The position numbers and the translations under genes were made by a program. 64,000 nt of DNA from positions 2,170,001 through 2,234,000 of the forward strand of contig JAKULF010000007.1 of the NCBI GenBank assembly GCA_022661535.1, in the 5' to 3' direction. Below, piece by piece: positions 9,301-19,306 of this stretch. This DNA is from Eutypa lata (taxonomy: Eukaryota > Ascomycota > Sordariomycetes > Xylariales > Diatrypaceae). Below the pieces are notes generated by a model. That model had not been told where the DNA came from. It did no database searches and saw only the letters and a program-made list of their open reading frames with translations. Each line of letters opens with the position of its first letter. Position 1 is the stretch's first letter.

Positions 9301-12300
9301 CTAAACATTACTACCAGTCTCTCGATACTTAAAGGGATGCGCGTCTGACCCGAAATTGACCTCGATATGAAGCCTAATGCTGTCTTTTGTGACCGCTACG
9401 CCGACGCAGGGATATATCTTACCTTTCCGAACATTTGAAGTGTTAAAGGCATTTCCTGCTTTAGTGTCAGCATGGCTTCAATGCAGAGTCGCGAGAATGG
9501 GCTTACCCATATCCAGTCGCTTCCCGTTCAGTGTACAGAACCCTTCCCCTGTCTTCATGTCCAAACCACAGCCCACCGTATTCCCAGGGTGAAACCGCCC
9601 TGAGTCGCCAAAATCTGCGGTTGGTTGCTTTCTATCCCCATCTACAAACAAGCATCCATCATCTCCATGATATCCCCATGAACCTTTGCACCAACCTGGC
9701 ATACCGTATTCCACCTTATTATTGCCACAGAATCCCAACCCGACAACCCTGAAAACACCACACTGTCAGTGATTATTTATACATAGGCCACATGGATACA
9801 TACCTGTCTAATGAGTCTTCAATGACAGTCATTTCAAAGTAGAACCTATCTGCGGTAGGGACGATAGGATGTTGGGTTGCAATACGCATTAACGGCATGG
9901 TCGGATGCTCCCCAACAATCCGAATATCTACCATAGTGACTAATGTCAAATTTGGATGCCGAAGTAAAACGGGATGGCAGCTGCTTATACTTACCAGTGC
10001 AAGTAGAGGTCTGATGATTGTGTCCTGGAGTCTCGCATGGCGTAAACCTGACACTCCTCAGTTCCTCCTCTTCGTCCAGAGCGAATGTAGATGGCCCTTT
10101 TGGCTGGTTCTGTGACAAAAAGTTACCTAGGTCGTGGATGGTCTGGGAAATCTCTTCAGATGAGTCTATGTCTTTGTCGCTATACCGGCGGCCGCAGTCT
10201 ACCCACGACCAGTTGTCCTCATCGAGCTCCATCGAATTAGCCCCATTGCTTAGCAGCTGCTTTACAATCGAAAACTCTCCGATCTGGGCAGCCCTGTGAC
10301 AAGAGAGCTCTAGCTTCTTCCATGTATCGCGTTCCGCTACCTTCTTCAAACAGGCAGCTAATGGTGCTTGCTCCTGGCTTTCATCCAATACCTTAACACT
10401 CTGCTTGACCAAGCTACTAATATCATCGTCTGATATGGCGTCATCTTTGAATTTCGTCAAAATCTCAGGGAGTAGCTTAGCGAAAGTCGAATTAGGGACA
10501 TCGGCCAATGATTTAGTAGCCTGCGTGATGTTCGGCTGTTCGATGCATAGTGACTGGATAATCTCGCTATCGTCGTTTTCTATTGCAATATGTAGGGGAG
10601 TGTATTTAGACTCGTCCTTCAAGCTAAAATCGATGTTTGGGTGTTTGGTAAGATATCTAACGATCTTAACTTTGCGCTATCGCACGGCAAAATGGAGGGG
10701 AGTGTAGTTCCCATACCCCTTTGCGGCAATGTTTGGGTCGACGCCTTTGCATCCTAAGAGAGCCCTCACAGCTTTCACACTGTCATATTCGCAGGCCCAG
10801 GCTAATGGTGTCTGGCCAAACTTTTCATCCGCCTCGTTGATGAGCCCAGGCCACTTGGAAAGTATCACCTTGACTGATAAGACGCAATCCTTCTTGCATG
10901 CAGTGATTAGAATGGAACCCTCATCTATGATTAGAATGGAACTCTCATCCATTCTCTTGGTTTCTTCGTAATCAGTGGCATTTAGTAGAAACGCTGCGGC
11001 TTTATCCTGGCTCTTGTCGAGCGCGCAATGTAGAGCTGTCCGGCCATTGTCGTCCCTTTTCTTTGCAGCTTCTTTTTCCAATTGGAAAAGCTCTTCAACA
11101 ATTTCTTCGAGACCCTTGGCTGCTGCATGCATTAACGGTATCATTTTAGAATGGTCCTCTACTAGTGTTACACCTGGCCGTGCGTGCCTTAGCATTTTCT
11201 GTGCAAGTTCCGGTCGGCCAGCGAGGATCGCGATGGATAGCGGAGTCCGGCCGTTAGTATCCTGAGATTCCATCACTTCATTCCACTGATCCAAATCGGG
11301 ACTGGCGACCTCTGCTGCGTTGTGGAATAGGTTCTTGCAAGTATCACGTTGAGATCTCCGTATGAACTTGATAAGTTCGGCATCGGATATATCCTTGCGT
11401 CTTTGTTGAAAGAGGTATGCTATAGCCGAATTACCAAAGTTGTCCATTTTGTTGAGGTTTGCCCCCGAGTTTATGAGCTTCCATGCAATGGTGATGTTGC
11501 CTAATTTTGCAGCGATATGTAGCGCGAGCCTATTACCAAATTCGAACTCCGCTCCAGGATCTCTTTGACGTAGTCTGTGTTCTCGACTGCGACAGCCAGA
11601 TGGAGAGCAGTCATGCCATCCATTCCATGTTTCTCATAGGCAATCATTTTGCCCTGCCGGTCAAGAGCTTCTTGGACATCGTATAAAATCCCACTTTCCG
11701 TACTCCTGCGTATAGCGACGTGGATCGGACTTTGACCTAATTTGTTGACGTATTCGTGAATTGGTTTTCTAGGGTCGACTTCCCACTTCACTTCCGGGAA
11801 GAAATTGGGCCCAGCTAAACATGAGTAGTGAAGCGTTGTCCAGCCAAATATATCTCCCTTCAATGCAGATTCATCTGATCACAGTCAGCTCCATAGTCAG
11901 AAACCCCTACTTCCACAGTCTACCTACCCTCATTATTCCAAGTATCCTCAAGTGGTTCGTGGACACCTTGCATGATACCTCTTCTGATAGCTATGTTTCT
12001 ACACATAATCTTGTGTGCTCTCGTGAAGTCTAGGCTCCTCCCGTGTAGTTCGAAGAAATCCGATTCTATTTTGACTTCCTCCTGAAAAGTTTGGATAATT
12101 CTGTCTAACCACTGGGGGTCGTCTTCCTCTCCTATATACTGCTTCGAATGTTTGAATATTACTAAGAAGTCTCGCCTTCGGTTCTGAAGTTCATAGATAG
12201 GGGCGAGCCGTTGCACTACTTCTCCAAACTTTTCCGTGGCAAGTGTTTTGGCAACGCGGAGCAGCTCCTCCCTGGGGTCAAAGCTTCGGCCATCATCACT

Positions 12301-15300
12301 GCTCTGGTCGTCATCATTGCTCAGGTCGTCATAATCGTCAACGGCTCTGTCTTCCCCATATGGTTCAAAGGCGAGGTTAAGAAAATCCATCGTCATGGCA
12401 ACCACGGAGAATGTGAAATGCTCCTCGATATGCGTCCTCATTGTCTTGAGTGAATTATGGTAGCAGCGCGCAGTTTCAACCGACGAACACCCAGGGCTCA
12501 TTTGCGGAATCAGCCTCAGGATTCGTTCATTTGGAAGTAGGTCTTTGAAGCTGAGAGCGGGTATCATGCATAACAGGATATCCTGATTGCGTCCGAGTCC
12601 GTAGCGTTCCAGTCGTCGGACCAAGTCGCCCAGTTTGCGGTGTCGGAGGATGGGCAGATGCCAGGTTTCCTCGATTTCGTTTATATCAAATTTGTGAGAA
12701 TTAACGATATCAACATCTTGCTCTTCTTCTCGGAGGCAGTTACTGGGCAGCTCTTCTGCCACTGTCCACATGAAGCTGGTGAAAAGGTGTTGCGCAAGGA
12801 TAACGGGGAGATATCCACTTCCGGTGACCCTAAGTGTCGTTGGTGTCACGTCGTTAGTAGCAGGTTTTCGCCTTTGGTCTTCTGTAGGTGGCGCCGATTA
12901 GTTCATGTCTAGAGATGTACAAGGGTATATCTGACTTAGCCTGCCGTTGAAACCAATAACAATATCTACTGCACCGTTACTCTGGTCTGGTTTGAATTCG
13001 TCGACCCACCTAGAGAGGTCCCGTTTCAACGGCTGTTCATTCCAGTCATTTCCCAGAATTCTGCAGTACTCGTAGCTTGACCCAAGCTCAGGTATGCTAC
13101 GCCTCCAATCCTCTTGGTTAGGACTCCCCTGTTTCGGAGCATCTTTAGCTCTATTATTCGTTTGGGGCGACTTCTTTTTCAACGAGATGTTCGCTTCAAT
13201 GTTAGCCATCCACAGTGACAGTACAGCTACGACTTTCCCTTAACCGACTTCCCAGGTACTCTTAGGTCTCGTGATAGGTATGCTGATAAATCCTTGCTTC
13301 ATCTTCTTAAGATTCTTGTCCAGTTTCCACGTTTCTAGAAGCCACTCTATCTTCACTTTCTTCTGGGACTTCATGGTTTTGTCTGAAAAGAAGGTGTTCA
13401 TAAAGTCTTCGACCGACTTGGTTACTGATCGTGTACTCGGTGATGCCTTTGTCTTCCAATGACAGAGATCTCCAAGTCTTTTCCTTACAAGCAGCAAGCT
13501 TTCGCTAGCTACTGATTCATCATCCTTTACCCACTCTGCGTGATTTTGGTTCTCTGAATCTCGCTCGCTTTGCTCATCAATTTCCTTACTAGACATCACA
13601 TAATGTTCGTCATCATTACGTGGGTCCCGAGTTTTGACTCCCCATCGCGCGACGAGATCGTCCTCATGTTCCTCTAAATTAGGATCAAAGACAATGTGGT
13701 GCGCCAGAAAGTCCAGTTCGTGGCTGGCGATAGCGAGAATATCTAAGGGTTTAACACCTAATCGTCTTCGAACAAAAGCACGGGTAACAGCCATCAAAAT
13801 GATGGCTGACAAGTGAGCGATGGCGCAGGGTAGGCAAGGCCACGAAGACCTATATACTGCGCCGTAAATCCAAGTCCTGCCATCAAAACACCGATAAGCG
13901 TAAGCGCATTCCACATTGCTGTAATCCCCGAGTCCTTGCTGGCATTTTGTTGCCATCCCTCTCTTCGGTTGGACGTTATTATGCTCTGCCTTCTACCAGC
14001 AGATATGACATAAGGGGAGAATTTCATATCCTACATAGAGTTTTAGCGACAATTGTTTCGTGACGAAGCTATAAGAAAATCCGTCTGAATCTATGCATAG
14101 GGCCTCAATTAATCAGGCAGAGGGGAAACGAAGGAATATAAATGTATTTTCACTAACTTGAACTCTCTGGTCCCTCTGAAGGAAAAGAAGTTGTGGGTAA
14201 GCTTCACGGTTAGTCTGTTTATGGCTTATTTCCCATTCACGCTCGTTTGTGGTTTGTTCAATGGCGAGAGAGCAGAGGGCTATACCCATAGAAAGCAAGA
14301 CCGACCCGGCGACGTAGCAAGGGACGCCGTAGGTTTCAGCTTCCACGCCGATAGCAGTCTTGACTCCTTGGTGGAACACAGTGATGGCTGCAACACAAAT
14401 CAATCCACATTGGAGCGCGATTGCGAAAAGACCGGCTATAAATAATTCGAGCCCGTTTCTGAATGGCCATTCGGTCTCTCCGTTCGACATATTTAGCTGA
14501 ATATTGAGTAGACCCGGATAGTCCTCAGTGTGGTTGGGCTGGCGTTGATGCGTATTGGAGCATTCAGGCGCTTCTACATCCGACTGTCGATGTTTCTGTA
14601 GCAGGGGTTTCGGTAGTAGATGATTCCGTACCATATGCACCAGTGGTGTGGAGAGGTTTTTGATAAGCTTGTAACTTTCGCTGCGGTATGCTAGAGAAAT
14701 AAAATTTAACGGACTGGCAAATAGTGAGAGCCTTCTGAACTTACACTTGCACTTAATTAGCCTTTTCTTATGAGCTGTCTCGATTGTATGTATGTCGGGA
14801 AATTCAATGTTGTCTTCGATGAAGCCCATCGCACCGTCTGTTTGTGCGTGGTGTTCCTTGGCCCCTGACCTTCTAGAGGGCGGTGGAAGTATTAGAAAAT
14901 GTGACATCTCGGGCTTCCCGATTGCTCGGATAATAGAAGTTCCATTGAACATCTCGCACACCTCATGCGACACCGACGACATGAGTTCTACTTCAGCTAA
15001 TGCCTGGCTTTCCCTTGCGCGGCCAATGACAGCTCTTGACCATGGGGAGCCAGCAACTCGAATAGCGCCGCTGATTATGGTGATAATTCCGAGAGGGACC
15101 ATAGCGATAAGCACATGGTCAAGCCATGTCAGGCTCTGACTTGCGAACTGGGTAGCAAATTGCTCTCCAAATAGGGCGAGAATGCTATTGTTAATACCGG
15201 GTGTCAGCAAGGGGCTCTCAACAACAGGACAGCTTGGTATCCCATATCACATCACGTACGATGCAATATCAGAAAATAAATTTAAGGCGATTTCTGTTTT

Positions 15301-15357
15301 CCCATCGTCGGCAGCGACATTGGTCACCCACAGTAGAGTTACCAGTAGGTGCAGCAT
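9301..15357 (-). pseudogene. Broken gene for a multi-TM / ankyrin-repeat / SPRY-domain protein
   Basis: The ancestral reading can be followed on the minus strand through exons 15357-15260, 15214-14158, 14030-11928, 11874-9995, 9927-9804, 9748-9507 and 9455-9301, all with GT-AG introns of 45-127 nt. Domains in order: signal peptide (MLHLLVTLLWVTNVAA), about five membrane helices with an RARESQALAEVELMSS block, a long linker, about ten ankyrin units (TPLHFAV, TPLHIAI, TALHCAL) and a complete SPRY domain ending in GKIYPCVGVAV and HPFKY. Lesions: in-frame TAA at 13240-13242, in-frame TAG at 10677-10679 inside a TPLH repeat, a frameshift near 11555, a probable frameshift near 13830, and a TAA at 12898-12900 that a 54-nt intron might hide. 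The intact parent, well over 1,800 aa, would be a membrane scaffold, perhaps in signalling or allorecognition. I know the family only as uncharacterised fungal proteins. Confidence 0.8.
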
Positions 15358-16234
15358 ATTGAGGTGACAAGCATAAGACTTCGAGAGTGGAAAACCCAGA
15401 ACCCGGTGGACAACTTGAGCTATTTTACCTTAACAGATTGAAATAAAATAGCGACGTGATTATGCGGTGGTGTCTTGTATATAGCTCTCCCGTGTCCTAT
15501 GCTTGTCTGCTTGCTTGTGGTGTGTCGCAACGACTTGGTCCCACAACATGCAACACGAGAACAGGACGCCCAATTTGGTAATGAGCTGAATGACAAATAT
15601 CAATAGTTTATTTTGTCAGCATGCAGGCAGTCTGATGTGATATACTGGCCTATCACGACTGTGTGTATATATTACATTGCATATAGTTAGGTGTACAAGC
15701 AGCGCTGCAGGCTGGCAGGTCTTCATACGTTGCAGTGAAAACATTACAACATCCACTTTTTATCTATCAAGAGCTTTACTGCTCGTTATAATGCGTTATA
15801 AGAATTTTTTAAAGAGTTCAGGGTCACTTCTAAGGGCTCTGGAAGCTTGATGTATTGCCAGGGACTTCTAGGTCAAGAATCTGGCTACTTACTAAGTAGG
15901 TATCATCCGCCGTAGACGCCTGAATAATAACGTTTGACATTTACAATCCTTTGGCTAAGTACAGTAATTGAGGTAGTTTTACCTCAAGTAAGTAAGCTAG
16001 CATGCTCTAAGCGATGGAGAGAATATTTATCACATTATTGGCGGAAAACCAGGAATATTTTACGTTTGTAAATTAATGTCATTTTTATAAGCGGCCGGGG
16101 TGATCTTCTCGGAAGGAGGGTTGTTTCAGCCCAGCCTGTCGCTACCCCTAGTCGTTTCAGTACAAGACAATTGAAGAGCCTCTGCTGCAAATTGCTGCAA
16201 ATCAACTTTCCACAAGTTTCTTCAATTACCAACA
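15358..16234. other. Intergenic between the ankyrin/SPRY relic and the HET gene
   Basis: Divergent promoter region of about 880 nt. Both flanking genes start here. No frame or repeat of note. Confidence 0.45.
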
Positions 16235-18187
16235 ATGTCGCTCTGTTCCGTTTGCCAGAGGTTCTACATACGGGATCTGCTCGATGATGGCATGCCGCAA
16301 GACATACCACATCATAAATCTCTCGAAACTCTAGAGCGGAGTGCTGCAACCTGTTCTCTGTGCAAACTGTTCCTCGGCGACATCAAAACTACTATCAATG
16401 GGTACAAGGAGACACACGAGTTATCCTCTACCATTGAGGAGGCTATCTGGAGAAGCACTCCATTGTACGTGCGCGGAATCCCTTCGTATGCCCAAGATGA
16501 TTATGACGTGAAAACCCTCGGGTTCAAGCTGCGACTGGGTAGCTTGGACGTCCCCGAAGGTCTGAAAACATACTGGTACTATAGCGTGTACCTGGACAAC
16601 CCAGACGACGAATCGGTCGCTGAAATCAAGGATCTCATACCGGGGAGGAAGATAGGACCCCCTGAGGAAGCAACTCCTCTAGTGAAAAGATGGATAGAGG
16701 ATTGCGAAAGGAATCATTCAACGTGTCGTCAATCTTCTGGGCCCTTGCCGACGCGAGTACTAGACGTTGGCCAGGACGGCGATATCCCCCGCCTTATTCA
16801 GACTTCTGAGCAGATCGCTCCGTATCTTACGCTCAGTCATTGTTGGGGCCCGGATCCGGGCGCCATCATCAGGACTGAATGGGGTACTATCGAGGACCGC
16901 CTCCATGGTATTCCAATGTCAAGCCTTCCCAACACCTTCGCCTCTGCTGTCCAGATAACGAGGAGCCTAGGTATTCAGTACCTATGGATCGATTCACTGT
17001 GTATCATCCAAGACGACAAGGAAGACTGGGAAAGGGAAAGTGCCAGGATGGGAGACATCTACGAGCAGGCCTTCGCCACCATAGCCGCAACTGGCTCTCC
17101 GGGCCCGCATGTCGGATGCTTCATTCCGCGCGTCCATACCAACCACCCCAGCGTTCCGTTTTCTAAAAAGAGTCCTGCTAGGGTTCGCATCCGCCCAAGG
17201 CCCCGTGGGTTTATCGATCTTCGCGAGAGCCCGCTGCAGAGGCGAGCGTGGGTTAGCCAGGAGCGTGCCCTGTCGCGTCGCACGATACATTACGACCGTG
17301 ACCAGATCTTGTTCGAGTGCGACGAGTTGCGGGCCACTGAGGATTGCATTTCACCGGACGAGTACGAGGTCGCGAAAGCATGGGACAAGTTCCGGCCTTT
17401 TTACGACGCTCAAGATGGACACCCTGGGGGTAATTTCATATGGGATTGGTATGGCATGGTCGAGGATTATACCGCAAGAGCCTTGACACAGGGAGGTGAC
17501 AAGCTGCCGGCTGTATCGGGAATTGCCAAAATTATGGAGCAAAGGACCGGCGAGTCCTATGTTGCCGGTCTGTGGAGGGGTCACTTGGAGTTCGGATTGC
17601 TATGGACACGGAAGGTCACCAATTGGCTTACTCTCCCGTCTCCCGAGTGTGGCTTCAGAGCACCAAGTTGGAGCTGGGCATCCCTAGACGGCGAGATCGC
17701 GATGGAGAACCTCAGTAAGGGCGACGCTATGGAATGCGCCGTTGAGAACATTCAAGCGGAGACGACGCCACTGGGCCTAGATTCACATGGGAAACTCGCC
17801 TCGGGCATTCTCACTCTCACTGGGCGCGTGAAGGCCATTGATCCGCGGCTCGATCCGCAATCCCCTGAGTGGAACACGGCCTTTGTCTTCTCACGAAACA
17901 GGGAGACAGAACCCGGTGATATCCTGACATGCGAAGGCAAGGCGATTGGGGAAGGGCTTTTCGACCGCGAGTTCGAACAAAGCCACCAGGCCAAGCCGCT
18001 ATACTGCCTAGAGGTCCTTCGTCGAGCTTCGTGGCGTCATAGGTGGTATGGCTTGATCCTTGAAGCGGCGGAGAAGCCGGGGGAGTTCCGCAGAGTTGGC
18101 TACGCTCGCGACCTTGGAGATTCGCTGATGCCTTCCTATGGCGAATGGTTCGCTGGTACAGAACCGTGCACGATATCGATCCTATAA
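16235..18187 (+). CDS. HET-domain (heterokaryon incompatibility) protein, 650 aa
   Basis: Intact single-exon gene. The N-terminus has CxxC pairs (CSVC, CSLC). The HET domain (PF06985 type) spans about residues 197-345. It starts with YLTLSHCWG (197-205) and continues through LPNTFASAVQITRSLGIQYL, WIDSLCIIQD (250-259) and a MGDIYEQAFATIAA segment; RRAWVSQERALSRR follows. The last 300 residues are the usual variable tail, with WSWASLDGEI near 480. HET proteins act in nonself recognition and can trigger cell death when hyphae of unlike genotype fuse; most copies have no proven role. No NACHT or WD40 part is present. It lies head to head with the ankyrin/SPRY relic. The full-length frame argues that it is still in use. 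Confidence 0.93.
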   Translation: MSLCSVCQRFYIRDLLDDGMPQDIPHHKSLETLERSAATCSLCKLFLGDIKTTINGYKETHELSSTIEEAIWRSTPLYVRGIPSYAQDDYDVKTLGFKLRLGSLDVPEGLKTYWYYSVYLDNPDDESVAEIKDLIPGRKIGPPEEATPLVKRWIEDCERNHSTCRQSSGPLPTRVLDVGQDGDIPRLIQTSEQIAPYLTLSHCWGPDPGAIIRTEWGTIEDRLHGIPMSSLPNTFASAVQITRSLGIQYLWIDSLCIIQDDKEDWERESARMGDIYEQAFATIAATGSPGPHVGCFIPRVHTNHPSVPFSKKSPARVRIRPRPRGFIDLRESPLQRRAWVSQERALSRRTIHYDRDQILFECDELRATEDCISPDEYEVAKAWDKFRPFYDAQDGHPGGNFIWDWYGMVEDYTARALTQGGDKLPAVSGIAKIMEQRTGESYVAGLWRGHLEFGLLWTRKVTNWLTLPSPECGFRAPSWSWASLDGEIAMENLSKGDAMECAVENIQAETTPLGLDSHGKLASGILTLTGRVKAIDPRLDPQSPEWNTAFVFSRNRETEPGDILTCEGKAIGEGLFDREFEQSHQAKPLYCLEVLRRASWRHRWYGLILEAAEKPGEFRRVGYARDLGDSLMPSYGEWFAGTEPCTISIL

Positions 18188-18570
18188 GTGTTCTGTGTAG
18201 TTGTTAGGTATGAGTTGTGTGACGAATTGCAAAGACACACTCAGGCTCTGGTAAATAAGGGTCTCCCTATGTATGCAGTGTTAATATAGCCTGTTCCTCG
18301 GTCATAAGAGATCAATCAATCTTTGTCAAGTAATTGAGCTCGGTTTTTTTAATAGTTATTTTTGTCGTAGAAGATTCTATTATCGCCTTTTCCGTCTTGT
18401 TTCTTGAACTCTATCCCCCAGAAAAGTTTCATACAGTTCCCCTATATCTTAACAGTCATCATGACGGTTGGGTTAGCGTTACATTTTGACACGTTTTTCT
18501 ATATTTTACATCTTTGATAAAATAAAATAAAACAGCCTCATCATAATGAAGAGGAGAACAAAAAAACAAC
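18188..18570. other. Intergenic, 3' flank of HET gene and tRNA terminator
   Basis: The run of A at 18561-18566 (read as T on the minus strand just past the tRNA 3' end) is the expected RNA polymerase III terminator. Otherwise no feature seen. Confidence 0.5.
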
Positions 18571-18661
18571 TCCGAATCGGGGAATCGAACCCCGGGCTAC
18601 CCGGATCGCATTTCGTAGAGAAAATGAGAGCGGATAATGTTAGCCACTACACCAATTCGGA
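18571..18661 (-). tRNA. tRNA-Glu (anticodon CTC) with a 20-nt intron
   Basis: On the minus strand a 7-bp acceptor stem pairs TCCGAAT (5') with ATTCGGA (3'). The D arm contains GGTGTAGTGGCTAAC (A box), and the T arm is CGGGG-TTCGATT-CCCCG (B box). The anticodon arm is ATCCG / CGGGT around a loop CT-CTC-A, interrupted one base after the anticodon by a 20-nt intron, the usual place in nuclear tRNA genes. Without the intron the tRNA is 71 nt with a 4-nt variable loop. A run of T follows the 3' end and would stop polymerase III. Confidence 0.93.
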
Positions 18662-19306
18662 CTTAAGCCACTGCCAGATTGATCCATTACTGAACCTGAG
18701 TGTTGATGAACTTTTTAGCTGCTAATATGATACTTATTAACTTGTGCGGGTCATGACCAACAAGTGGCAAAAATTCATCAGGTGCTGCCCGAACTTTACC
18801 CGGTCCAATAGTGACTCCATCACCACATCTGGCCTGTACCTACATAGTCTTCAACAATGGACTCATCCTACAGAAAACGCTACATATAACTGCCTTAAAA
18901 CTTGTAACAAATATGGCATCTCAGGAAACCATGCATAGTTTGAAATAGAATAAGATGAGGGGAATGACCCATTCCCAACCCGTTCAAAACCTTCGTCCCT
19001 TCTAGCTAGTCTTCTCTCATTTTCTCGTTTTCTCGTCTTCCCATTTTGCCACATGATCGCTGGCTGCCTTAAAAAGGTCAGGCACGTAATGGGAAGACGC
19101 AGTGGACCGGCAGCACTGCTTACCAACGCTCGTAAAGCACAGGATAATTCTCCCCGGAAAGCTAGAAATTTCGAGGAGGCTTCGGGAAAGCTTTAGGAAA
19201 GAAAAGCAAAAGAAAAAGGGAGCAAAATAAAAAGGAGAGTAAGAAAGTAAAGGAAAGAAACACAAGATTTTCTCTCCACGGCTTGCTTCAAACTTTTTTG
19301 AGTGTC
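18662..19306. other. Intergenic, with one copy of a dispersed repeat
   Basis: Contains the repeat copy at 18784-18857 (listed separately) and, near 19185-19265, a purine-rich stretch 3' of the diterpene synthase gene. No gene seen. Confidence 0.45.
18784..18857 (+). repeat. Dispersed repeat, copy 1
   Basis: CCGAACTTTACCCGGTCCAA followed 8-14 nt later by ATCACCACATCTGG and then TCAACAAT is shared, in the same order and orientation, with 40581-40643. Two copies 22 kb apart suggest a fragment of a mobile or repeated element. No coding capacity is visible. Confidence 0.6.

Noticed and set aside
13800..13860. A 44-nt intron (GTCTTC...TCAG) to explain the frame change in the ankyrin/SPRY gene
   Set aside because: Very short, weak donor, and it would delete the GLRGL...AIAHL membrane segment that reads as coding on both sides; a frameshift fits better.
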